From an uncultured Streptococcus sp. (GTDB lineage: Bacteria; Bacillota; Bacilli; Lactobacillales; Streptococcaceae): a stretch of 19,997 nt of DNA. The stretch spans positions 1-19,997 of the forward strand of contig NZ_CALIIB010000099.1 in assembly GCF_938020365.1 (NCBI RefSeq), written 5' to 3'. The translations under genes and the position numbers were made by a program. Positions 7,408-13,722 of the stretch are shown in pieces. The first letter of the stretch is position 1. Each line of letters opens with the position of its first letter. The notes under the pieces are model-generated. The model was not told the DNA's origin and searched no databases. It saw only the letters and a list, made by a program, of their open reading frames with translations.

Positions 7408-8367
7408 TCATTCTAATTTTTCTAAGGAAAGAGCGCTCTCATCGATTTCATCTATATTGGCGAAAAACTCCAGATGATTGTGCAAAACTTCCAATTCTAC
7501 TGGTGTATCTCCTCCGTACTCACCGTCCAGATTCAACATAAAGGGTGCTTTTTTATCCAATACTTCTAGCTTCAATTTGCTAGTTTTCAGATATTCAACA
7601 TTAGCATCCGTCACATGTTGGCCACCATTAATTGCTTGTATGATGAGACTAAGCATATCAAACAACTTGGCCGTTTTTACAAGAATCAAGGTGAAATTTC
7701 CATCGTCCAGTTTTGTATCTGGCGCTAGTTTTTCAAAGCCTCCGATAGAATTAGTCAAGGCTGCAAAGACAAGCGAAATCTTGCCCTCAAAAACACCATG
7801 GTCATGCTCAATCCGTACCTTACGGGATTTGGAGCGTGGCAGCATTTTGGCTCCTTCGGCTACATAAGCCAGATAGCCTAGACGGGTCTTGACTTCACTA
7901 GGGACGCTGTAAGTCAGCTCTGTCAGCGTGCCCGCCGCCGCAATGTTGATAAAGTATTTGCTGCCATAAGCCCGGCCGATATCCATCTGAATCGTCTGGT
8001 TTTTTTCGATAATTCGAGCCGCAGCCACCGGATCTCCCATCGGAATTTTCAAGGCACGCGCATAATCATTGGTCGTACCAGTTGGGATGAAAGCCAGCTT
8101 AGGGCGCACATCTAAGCCCGCAACCCCATTCACTACTTCATTGATAGTCCCATCTCCACCAGCTGCTATGACCAAATCAAAACCTGCTCTTGCTGCTCTT
8201 TCAGCTTCTCGCTGAGCAGAGAAAGGCTCTGGAGTTGTCTGGTAGGCACTGGTCTCATAGCCAACATCTTCCAAGACATCCAAGACTTCGGCAATATTTT
8301 TTTTGATAATTTCCTGCCCAGAAGTTGGGTTATAAATCAATCTTGCTTTTTTTATTTTATTTTCCAT
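7408..8367 (-). CDS. dagK: Diacylglycerol kinase, DgkB/YegS-like
   Basis: The soluble enzyme phosphorylates diacylglycerol to phosphatidic acid; in Gram-positives it returns diacylglycerol left by lipoteichoic acid synthesis to the phospholipid pool. The 319-residue protein shows NPTSG at 13-17, the nucleotide-binding GGDGTINEV at 70-78, PTGTTNDYAR at 95-104, LDDGNFT at 220-226 (metal-linked acidic site of DgkB) and LDGEYGGD at 280-287. The ATG at 8367 is preferred because GAGG sits 6 bases upstream; a GTG at 8379 would overlap ligA by four bases but lacks its own site. It lies between ligA and pulA in one operon. YegS-type kinases can use sphingosine-like or other lipids, but the DgkB role is more likely in a streptococcus. 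Confidence 0.9.
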   Translation of the reverse strand: MENKIKKARLIYNPTSGQEIIKKNIAEVLDVLEDVGYETSAYQTTPEPFSAQREAERAARAGFDLVIAAGGDGTINEVVNGVAGLDVRPKLAFIPTGTTNDYARALKIPMGDPVAAARIIEKNQTIQMDIGRAYGSKYFINIAAAGTLTELTYSVPSEVKTRLGYLAYVAEGAKMLPRSKSRKVRIEHDHGVFEGKISLVFAALTNSIGGFEKLAPDTKLDDGNFTLILVKTAKLFDMLSLIIQAINGGQHVTDANVEYLKTSKLKLEVLDKKAPFMLNLDGEYGGDTPVELEVLHNHLEFFANIDEIDESALSLEKLE

Positions 8368-8375
8368 ACTCAGCC

Positions 8376-10334
8376 TCACAAGCTATCTAGCCAGTCCTCA
8401 TCTCGAATCTCGATCCCAAGTTCTTGAGCTTTGGTTAATTTGCTGCCTGCATCGCTACCTGCCACCACCAAATCTGTCTTTTTAGACACACTTCCAGCGA
8501 CATTTGCACCCAAGCTCAGCAATTTTTCTTTAGCTTGATTCCGTGTTAATTTTTGTAATTTTCCGGTCAATACGACTGTTTTACCAGCGAGAGCGGCATC
8601 AGCTGCCACTTTCTCCCCTAGATAGTCTAGGTTGACGCCAGCTTCTTGTAATTCTTGCAGCAGAAGCTGACTGCCTTCCTGCTCAAAGTAAGAATGCAGA
8701 CTCTGCGCGATAACTGAACCCAAGCTGTCAATAGAGGAAATTTCCTCTTGACTTGCCTGAGACAGCTTGATCATATCGTGGAATTTCTCCATCAAAATCC
8801 GACTAGCCTTGCTTCCCACGTGACGGATTCCCAGACCAAAGAGCAATTTCTCTGCTGAATTTTCCTTAGAAGCTTGAATGGCATTATACAATTTATTCGC
8901 TGATTTTTCCTTAAAGCCGTCCAAGGTCAGCAAATCTTCTACAGAAAGTCGGTAAATTCCAGCCACATCCTTAACCAAGTCCTTATCAAAGACCTTTTCG
9001 ACCACTGCTGGACCAAGACCAGTGATATTCATGGCATCCCGGCTGGCAAAGTGGATCAAGCCTTCCTTGATTTGGGCTGGACAGAGGGGATTGATGCAGC
9101 GCAGAGCGACTTCATCTTCAAAGTGCACCAAGTCACTCTCACAGCTCGGACAGTGGCTTGGTATTTCCAGAGGCTCCTCTGAGACCCGCTTAGACTCCAC
9201 CACGCGCAAGACAGCAGGAATAATATCCCCTGCCTTATAGACGATAACGGTGTCTTTCTGACGAATATCCTTCTCTGCAATATAGTCTACATTGTGCAAA
9301 GTTGCTCGGCTGACAGTCGTTCCCGCTAGCTGCACTGGCGTCAGATTGGCTGTCGGAGTCACAACTCCTGTCCGACCGACTGTCCAGTCAACAGACAGAA
9401 GCTGTGCTTCTTTTTCCTCAGCTGGAAACTTATAGGCGATGGCCCACTTAGGTGCCTTGACAGTAAAGCCAAGCTCCTCTTGCACCGCCAAGTCATTGAC
9501 CTTGATGACAATACCGTCAATCTCATAAGGAAGACTATCCCGCTCCTGAGCAATCTTTTCAATAAACTCCCAAACGGCATCAATCGAATCCGCTAGAAAA
9601 TGAATCGGATTAACTGAAAAGTCCAAAGACGCCAGCTTGTTTAAGACGGCTTCCTGGCTGCTAGCCTCAGTCGGACTGGCTTCTTGGTAGAGGAATGTTG
9701 CTAGATTACGCTTGGCCACAACTGCTGTATCCAACTGGCGCAAGGTTCCTGCTGCCGCATTGCGGGGATTGGCAAACTCAGGCTCACCGTTCTCCTGCCG
9801 CAGCTGATTGACCGCATCAAAGGAAGCCTTGGGCATGTAGCACTCTCCACGAACCGTAATATCCAGCGGTTCTTTCAAAGTCAGGGGAATATCCTTGACC
9901 CGCTTGAGGTTTTCCGTGATATTTTCACCAACAGAGCCATCTCCCCGAGTCGCCCCTGCTACCAAGATTCCCTTTTCATAGGTCAGGGAAATAGAAAGCC
10001 CATCAATCTTGAGCTCACAAATATAGGAAACCTGGGGAAATTCCTTGCGAATCCGCTGGTCAAAAGCCATTAATTCTTCACGTGAAAAAGCATCCTGCAA
10101 ACTAAAGAGAGGATACTGGTGTGGATATTTTTCAAATCCTTCTAAAATCTTCCCTCCCACCCGATGCGTCGGGCTATCAGGTAGGATATCAGTTGGGTAC
10201 TTTTCTTCTAACTCCACTAACTCGCGATAGAGTCTGTCATACTCGCTGTCCGATACACTTGGCCTGTCTGCCGTATAGTATTCATAGGCGTATCGGTTAA
10301 GCAATTTGACTAATTCTGACATTCTTTCTTTCAT
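8376..10334 (-). CDS. ligA: NAD-dependent DNA ligase
   Basis: LigA seals nicks in replication and repair using NAD+. The 652-residue length is typical. Domains in order: NMN-binding Ia domain (1-65, with YYTADRPSVSDSEYDRLY around 19-36), adenylation domain with catalytic Lys109 in CELKIDG, RGECYMPK and EIDGIVIKV, OB fold (~315-390), four-cysteine zinc finger (Cys395, 398, 413, 418), helix-hairpin-helix region (~430-570), and a BRCT domain (~580-652). The ATG at 10334 lies 6 bases after a -10 box with no ribosome binding site, so the mRNA looks leaderless; an internal ATG at 10322 would not gain a better site. First gene of ligA-dagK-pulA. Confidence 0.98.
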   Translation of the reverse strand: MKERMSELVKLLNRYAYEYYTADRPSVSDSEYDRLYRELVELEEKYPTDILPDSPTHRVGGKILEGFEKYPHQYPLFSLQDAFSREELMAFDQRIRKEFPQVSYICELKIDGLSISLTYEKGILVAGATRGDGSVGENITENLKRVKDIPLTLKEPLDITVRGECYMPKASFDAVNQLRQENGEPEFANPRNAAAGTLRQLDTAVVAKRNLATFLYQEASPTEASSQEAVLNKLASLDFSVNPIHFLADSIDAVWEFIEKIAQERDSLPYEIDGIVIKVNDLAVQEELGFTVKAPKWAIAYKFPAEEKEAQLLSVDWTVGRTGVVTPTANLTPVQLAGTTVSRATLHNVDYIAEKDIRQKDTVIVYKAGDIIPAVLRVVESKRVSEEPLEIPSHCPSCESDLVHFEDEVALRCINPLCPAQIKEGLIHFASRDAMNITGLGPAVVEKVFDKDLVKDVAGIYRLSVEDLLTLDGFKEKSANKLYNAIQASKENSAEKLLFGLGIRHVGSKASRILMEKFHDMIKLSQASQEEISSIDSLGSVIAQSLHSYFEQEGSQLLLQELQEAGVNLDYLGEKVAADAALAGKTVVLTGKLQKLTRNQAKEKLLSLGANVAGSVSKKTDLVVAGSDAGSKLTKAQELGIEIRDEDWLDSL

Positions 10335-10340
10335 ACTTCT

Positions 10341-10349
10341 ATTTTATCA
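10341..10349 (-). promoter_or_regulatory. Extended -10 promoter of ligA, transcript start at the ATG
   Basis: On the minus strand TGA precedes TAAAAT (10346-10341), a 5/6 match to the -10 consensus. Six bases then lead to the ATG at 10334, placing the expected +1 on the A of the start codon. No consensus -35 is visible 16-18 bases upstream, as is common for extended -10 promoters. Confidence 0.6.
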
Positions 10350-10404
10350 CAAATACACAAAATCTTCCTCTATTTGTTCCGAATTCTCACTAAAAAAGAG
10401 GACA

Positions 10405-10427
10405 TAAAAAGAGCGGAAATCCGCTCT
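10405..10427 (-). terminator. Intrinsic terminator after queT
   Basis: AGAGCGGA and TCCGCTCT form a perfect 8-base inverted repeat separated by two bases (effectively seven pairs with a 4-base loop). On the minus strand it is followed by TTTTT, 9 bases beyond the queT stop. Confidence 0.88.
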
Positions 10428-10435
10428 CTACTGTC

Positions 10436-10951
10436 TTATTTTGTTAAATCAATCCTTTTAGCAATCTGGTTAAGAATGATCGCTCCAGCAATCAAAGAAG
10501 CAAATTCTCCAATGGCCGTTGTGAACCAAGTCAGGAAGAATGGCAAGCCCTGCAATAAATACAACTCTGCTGCAATCGTCACCATCGAAATTGAGAAGAA
10601 AATGGCAAAATAGAAATGATCCAAACGAAGCAAATCTTTGATCAGGTATTGATTCTTATAGCGACTGAAGAGGTAGACACCTAATGATAGGAAGACTAAA
10701 GTTGACCAGCCACCGACAAAGACGTCAATGATCCCAAAACTATAGAGATTGGCAATCATACAGCCGATGGTCACTCCCATGATATATTTACGATTATAAA
10801 AGGCCATAAAGTTCATCATCTCAGAAATTCTGAACTGGTAAGCACCATAGCTTATAGCATTTAAAGGGGGCGTAATCGTAAGGGCTACATAAATAGCAGC
10901 AACAATGGCAATCTGAACCAAATCACGGACTGATAAGTTTTCTTGTTTCAT
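10436..10951 (-). CDS. queT: Queuosine precursor transporter, substrate-binding (S) component
   Basis: QueT (COG4708) is the membrane S-component of an ECF transporter thought to import a queuosine precursor such as preQ1 for tRNA modification. The 171-residue product is hydrophobic, with about five membrane segments beginning at QIAIVAAIYVALTI and ending at FASLIAGAIILNQIA, and has the family's SYGAYQFRISEM segment and the YNRKYIMGVTIGCMIANL stretch. The ATG at 10951 is chosen because AAAGGAG lies 5 bases upstream; the open frame up to 11011 is the translated riboswitch. The upstream preQ1-II riboswitch directly supports the substrate assignment. Energising ECF A and T subunits are not in the window and would be shared components encoded elsewhere. 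Confidence 0.93.
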   Translation of the reverse strand: MKQENLSVRDLVQIAIVAAIYVALTITPPLNAISYGAYQFRISEMMNFMAFYNRKYIMGVTIGCMIANLYSFGIIDVFVGGWSTLVFLSLGVYLFSRYKNQYLIKDLLRLDHFYFAIFFSISMVTIAAELYLLQGLPFFLTWFTTAIGEFASLIAGAIILNQIAKRIDLTK

Positions 10952-10956
10952 GTTTT

Positions 10957-11012
10957 CTCCTTTAGCGCATGAGCGCGTGTAATATGCTTGGCGAAAGAAG
11001 TTAAGCGCCAAG
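10957..11012 (-). ncRNA. preQ1-II riboswitch controlling queT translation
   Basis: The minus-strand RNA from 11012 reads as the known streptococcal preQ1-II aptamer with compensatory changes. P2 is CTTGGCG (11012-11006) with CGCCAAG (10993-10987). The conserved linker ATATTACAC leads to the P4 hairpin GCGC-TCAT-GCGC (10976-10965). CTTCTTT (11000-10994) can pair with AAAGGAG (10963-10957) along all seven positions with one G-U, forming the pseudoknot that contains the Shine-Dalgarno sequence. Ligand binding would stabilise this pairing and block queT translation, the known mechanism of the class. Confidence 0.95.
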
Positions 11013-11025
11013 GGTTGCGTCAGAC

Positions 11026-11041
11026 GGGAAAATTATTTCCC
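11026..11041 (-). other. P1-like hairpin 5' of the preQ1-II aptamer
   Basis: GGGAAA and TTTCCC form a 6-pair stem with loop TAAT in the queT leader, 13 bases before the aptamer core. Some preQ1-II members carry an optional upstream P1 stem; this matches its place. No T-tract follows, so it is not a terminator. Confidence 0.6.
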
Positions 11042-11060
11042 CAAAATCGACAACTTCACT

Positions 11061-11069
11061 AGTATAGCA
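11061..11069 (-). promoter_or_regulatory. Extended -10 promoter of queT
   Basis: TGC followed by TATACT (11066-11061) on the minus strand. A start near 11054 would give a leader of about 100 bases that contains the P1-like hairpin and the riboswitch. The position for a -35 (about 11089-11084) is poor and overlaps the putative gtrA -10 on the other strand. Confidence 0.65.
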
Positions 11070-11084
11070 TAAATCCTAGAAATG

Positions 11085-11093
11085 TGATAGACT
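11085..11093 (+). promoter_or_regulatory. Possible extended -10 of gtrA
   Basis: TGA followed by TAGACT (4/6 match) ends 6 bases before the ATG at 11100, so transcription would begin at that ATG. No -35 consensus is present. An alternative is TCGACA at 11047-11052 with a weak TAAATC at 11070-11075. Confidence 0.35.
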
Positions 11094-11099
11094 ATGCTT

Positions 11100-11540
11100 A
11101 TGAAAACTTTGATTAAAAAATTCTTTGACAATGAGGTTCTATCCTACCTTTTCTTTGGTGTGGCAACAACTGTCGTATCCGTTGTTAGTCGGATGCTCTG
11201 CTATGAACTGACAGGAAACGAACTACTAGCTACGATAACCGGTGATATTCTGGGGATTCTCTTTGCCTTTGTGACCAACGATACTATCGTTTTCAAGCAG
11301 AAAAGACAGGGCTGGCCAGTTCGATTGGTCAAATTTTTCACTGCCCGACTGGCAACTATGGCCTTGAACTTGCTGCTAACCTTTATCTTTGTCACTAGCT
11401 TCCCGCAAATTATTGGTCAATTCGTCCACAACGATATTAAGATGGTCAATACCATTGAAACCTTGATAGCTCAAGTGCTGATTATCATTCTCAACTACGT
11501 CTTCAGCAAGATTTTTGTCTTTAAAAATAAGGCAGAATAA
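11100..11540 (+). CDS. GtrA-family membrane protein
   Basis: GtrA-like proteins are small four-helix membrane proteins, some of which are thought to help flip lipid-linked sugars for wall polysaccharide or teichoic acid decoration. The 146-residue product starts with MKTLIKKFFDNE and shows four hydrophobic segments (around FFGVATTVVSVVSRML, ITGDILGILFAFVTND, RLATMALNLLLTFIFV and TLIAQVLIIILNYVFSKIFVF), with the family's typical ending in a hydrophobic helix, FSKIFVF and a short charged tail. No ribosome binding site precedes either the ATG at 11094 or that at 11100; the second is preferred because the first would lie upstream of the predicted transcript start. The gene stands alone, divergent from queT, so its sugar or lipid partner cannot be told from context. 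Confidence 0.85.
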   Translation: MKTLIKKFFDNEVLSYLFFGVATTVVSVVSRMLCYELTGNELLATITGDILGILFAFVTNDTIVFKQKRQGWPVRLVKFFTARLATMALNLLLTFIFVTSFPQIIGQFVHNDIKMVNTIETLIAQVLIIILNYVFSKIFVFKNKAE

Positions 11541-11570
11541 GAGTAGAGCAGCTATTTCACCTATAGAAAC

Positions 11571-11602
11571 AAAACTGGACCAGATATTTCTGGTCCAATT
11601 TT
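11571..11602. terminator. Bidirectional terminator between gtrA and the B3/B4 gene
   Basis: TGGACCAGA and TCTGGTCCA form a 9-pair stem with loop TATT (11576-11597). It is flanked by AAAAC on the left and ATTTTATTTT on the right, giving a U-rich tail in both directions. It serves the convergent gtrA and marR-B3/B4 transcripts. Confidence 0.9.
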
Positions 11603-11605
11603 ATT

Positions 11606-12313
11606 TTATATTTCCAAACTTGGATGCTCAGCTGTCAGATGGGTAATATCACCCTTGACCCCAAAATAGTCCTCAATCAGAGTCTGGAGTTCTATTATGG
11701 CTGATTTGGCACGCGCCGCTTGCTCTCCATTGATAGCCTCGATAACCAAAATGGCATCCTTGGTATCTTCCGTCAGCATGGTCCGCTGGGCTTCTCGCCA
11801 GTTAAGACAACGGCAGACCGCTCCCTCATCATCATAGTAGATGATTTCTTCCGGTAAAGCTGGTGCATCAGTCTCAGATCCTAGTGGAAAGAACGCTTCA
11901 CCACCCTTGGCCTTTCCCAGATAAAGGCCGCCGACAATCTTGTTCAAATCTTCACCGCCACATGGAACCGCATAAGAGAGGGAAACACTATTATAAATAT
12001 CTACTAAAGGATTGATGGGGTTAAATTCCCGTCCTTGACTGACCCGCTTGAGTAGGGCTTCGATAGAGGAACGCGCTCCTTTTTTGGTCTTAAATTGGCT
12101 GAAAGCCTGCCGCCACTCCTGAATGACATCATTCTGAGTGAAATTCTCATCTGGAATAAAGTCTGCTGCTCGCTTTGCGCCCATATCCAGCAGGGATTTG
12201 AAATAAGGATCCTTACTTTCATCAACTCTATTATCCAGCCTCTTGACCACTAAAACACTAATCTGAGCTTCTGGAAACAAAGCCCAAAATTCATTTTCAA
12301 CTGCAATTTTCAT
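11606..12313 (-). CDS. Free-standing B3/B4 (PheT editing-like) domain protein
   Basis: The 235-residue protein resembles the B3/B4 domain of the phenylalanyl-tRNA synthetase beta chain, which hydrolyses Tyr-tRNA(Phe). Recognisable are the central NPINPLVDIYNSVSLSYAVPCGGEDLNK-type core (about 98-126, with N-L/I-V-D-x-Y-N-x-x-S), GGLYLGKAKGGE and a following segment ending in CLNWREAQRTMLTEDTKD, which in this family contacts the aminoacyl end. Free-standing homologues are proposed to edit mischarged tRNA or free aminoacyl groups in trans; the substrate here is unknown. The ATG at 12313 has GAGGT 5 bases upstream. It follows the MarR-type gene by 8 bases, so both are very likely one operon. No transmembrane segment or signal is present. 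Confidence 0.8.
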   Translation of the reverse strand: MKIAVENEFWALFPEAQISVLVVKRLDNRVDESKDPYFKSLLDMGAKRAADFIPDENFTQNDVIQEWRQAFSQFKTKKGARSSIEALLKRVSQGREFNPINPLVDIYNSVSLSYAVPCGGEDLNKIVGGLYLGKAKGGEAFFPLGSETDAPALPEEIIYYDDEGAVCRCLNWREAQRTMLTEDTKDAILVIEAINGEQAARAKSAIIELQTLIEDYFGVKGDITHLTAEHPSLEI

Positions 12314-12321
12314 GTTCTACC

Positions 12322-12771
12322 TCAATAATTTCTTTTCTGTCCTTTTTTGACCAGCTCCCAGTCCTTGGTAATATTCTCTCGGACGCGAACCAGCAACTTT
12401 TCTAACTCTTTTCGCTCGTTTTCTGAAAATTTTTCCAACGAAACCTGCTCCGAATATTCGTTTTCCGCTAAGATAAGAGGATAGAGGGCCGCCCCCTTTT
12501 CGGTAACAAACCATTCCTTGTTCTTGCGGTTATTGGTAGCTGGCCGCTGTTCCAGTAAACCCTTGCTTTCTAGCTTTTTGACTGAACGAGCCACCGTCGA
12601 GCGATCCACCTTGAGCAAATCCGACAGCTCCTCCTGAATGATTCCAGGATTCTCCGCAATCCGCACCAGATAGAGATACTGCCCCCGCGCCAAATCTATG
12701 TCACGGAACTCAATATTAGCGATGGAATCCAGAGCCCGAGCAATGATTCCAATCTCACGTAAAATTGACAT
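12322..12771 (-). CDS. MarR-family transcriptional regulator
   Basis: The 149-residue protein has the MarR layout: N-terminal dimerisation helix (MSILREIGIIARALDSIAN), the helix-turn-helix around 45-75 (IIQEELSDLLKVDRSTVARSVKKLESKGLLEQ), a wing with TNNRKNKEWFVTEKGAALYP, and C-terminal helices rich in Glu/Lys for dimerisation. AAGGAG lies 5 bases before the ATG at 12771. A perfect palindrome overlaps its promoter, suggesting autorepression of this gene and the B3/B4 gene behind it. The ligand is unknown; there is no cluster of cysteines or histidines suggesting a zinc or thiol sensor such as AdcR or OhrR. Confidence 0.9.
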   Translation of the reverse strand: MSILREIGIIARALDSIANIEFRDIDLARGQYLYLVRIAENPGIIQEELSDLLKVDRSTVARSVKKLESKGLLEQRPATNNRKNKEWFVTEKGAALYPLILAENEYSEQVSLEKFSENERKELEKLLVRVRENITKDWELVKKGQKRNY

Positions 12772-12790
12772 ACCTTCTCCTTCTGAAGAT

Positions 12791-12819
12791 AGTATAGCAG
12801 ATTTTTATTGCAAATGCAA
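12791..12819 (-). promoter_or_regulatory. Promoter of the marR-B3/B4 operon
   Basis: On the minus strand: -35 TTGCAT (12819-12814), 17-base spacer, and TATACT (12796-12791) with an upstream TGC extension. Transcription should start near 12784, leaving a leader of about 13 bases that just contains the AAGGAG ribosome binding site. Confidence 0.75.
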
Positions 12820-12824
12820 TAAAA
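12803..12824. promoter_or_regulatory. Palindromic operator, probably the MarR-type binding site
   Basis: Arms TTTTATTGCA (12803-12812) and TGCAATAAAA (12815-12824) are perfectly complementary around a 2-base centre. The site covers the -35 box and the upstream part of the spacer of the marR promoter. Size and symmetry fit MarR dimers, whose sites are often of the TTGCA-type palindrome class. Assignment to this regulator is inference. Confidence 0.75.
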
Positions 12825-12863
12825 TACTTCTGGATATTTATTTTTGAAAAATTTCATGAAGAA

Positions 12864-13712
12864 CTAAACTTCCTGATCCAACGACTCTTTGTATCTTTTC
12901 GACTCTTTCCCATACCACTCTTCGATGGAGTAGTCAGATAACTGGCGGTAATCTTCCAAATATTTTTTGAGATAGTAGCCTTGAAAATTGTTCACACTTA
13001 AAACATACAGAAAGTAAAGGAAGGGGACAAATATTATTGGATTAATGGCTACAAAAATTGAACGAAAGGTACCATTTTGCTGAATAAGATCCGAGTTTGG
13101 GAAAAAGATACGGAAAATAACTATTAGGAATAGGATAAGCCCTCCGTACCTTTTTGCAAATACAACAAAACGGTCGAGAAAATCTGCTCCTCTATTTGAG
13201 TAAGTAGACTCTTGATACAAAATTTCGAGCGTATTCTTCTGAAAATTTTGAAATAGTCTAATAAAGTACAAAATAAAAGCAACCGTATATAATGCGCCAG
13301 ATAAAATCATTCCTATTATCGTTCCTGCTCCAGCTATACCTATTACTAGACACTGCAAACAAAGAAGAAAAATCATAAAATTAGACCATACATTGAAGTA
13401 ATAATATGATAGTATTGACTGATTTTTTATTTTGGTTAGATCAATTAAATAGCCAACAAACCCTACAAATCCCAATCCCAATAAAGCACCATTTATGAGA
13501 CTTACTTTCATAAATAAAAACTGCAAATTTTGAGAATCAACCCAAATACTAAAAAGAAAGATTAGAAATAGGATAAATTGTATTGTAACAAATCCTAAAA
13601 GCTTTCCCTCATAACCTTTTTCATTGAAATCCTCAAATGAAGTTTTGATATACTGATCTGTCACTAAATTCATACTTTCCTCTAACGAGGCATTAAAAAT
13701 TGTTTGTTTCAT
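12864..13712 (-). CDS. Multi-pass membrane protein of unknown function
   Basis: I do not recognise this 282-residue protein. The first ~35 residues are polar (MKQTIFNASLEESMNLVTDQYIKT region), then about six to seven hydrophobic segments follow: 37-57, 70-92, 106-131, 133-153, 189-205 and 218-241. Between them lies a short charged loop (QNTLEILYQES region near 160-180). The last ~40 residues are polar, Tyr/Glu/Lys-rich and probably cytoplasmic. AGGTG sits 6 bases before the ATG at 13712, and it begins 10 bases after brkB, so it may be co-transcribed with it; a TATAAT overlaps the brkB stop (13727-13722) without a good -35. Sampled lines are only 23-25% G+C against about 45% in brkB, hinting at separate origin. 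No catalytic motif is visible. Confidence 0.8.
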   Translation of the reverse strand: MKQTIFNASLEESMNLVTDQYIKTSFEDFNEKGYEGKLLGFVTIQFILFLIFLFSIWVDSQNLQFLFMKVSLINGALLGLGFVGFVGYLIDLTKIKNQSILSYYYFNVWSNFMIFLLCLQCLVIGIAGAGTIIGMILSGALYTVAFILYFIRLFQNFQKNTLEILYQESTYSNRGADFLDRFVVFAKRYGGLILFLIVIFRIFFPNSDLIQQNGTFRSIFVAINPIIFVPFLYFLYVLSVNNFQGYYLKKYLEDYRQLSDYSIEEWYGKESKRYKESLDQEV

Positions 13713-13722
13713 ATTTCACCTA

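Noticed and set aside
7478..7867. 129-codon open frame on the plus strand inside dagK
   Set aside because: Antisense to a conserved gene, no ribosome binding site or recognisable domain; a codon-bias shadow.
10952..11011. Extended queT reading frame
   Set aside because: The extra residues are the translated preQ1-II riboswitch; AAAGGAG fixes the ATG at 10951.
12449..12460. Palindrome CGAATATTCG inside marR, resembling part of a competence cin-box
   Set aside because: It lies in coding sequence, lacks a full TACGAATA box and has no gene start downstream on either strand.
12825..12863. Possible terminator after the orphan membrane protein gene
   Set aside because: Only a TGAAA/TTTCA mini-hairpin and no T-tract on the minus strand.
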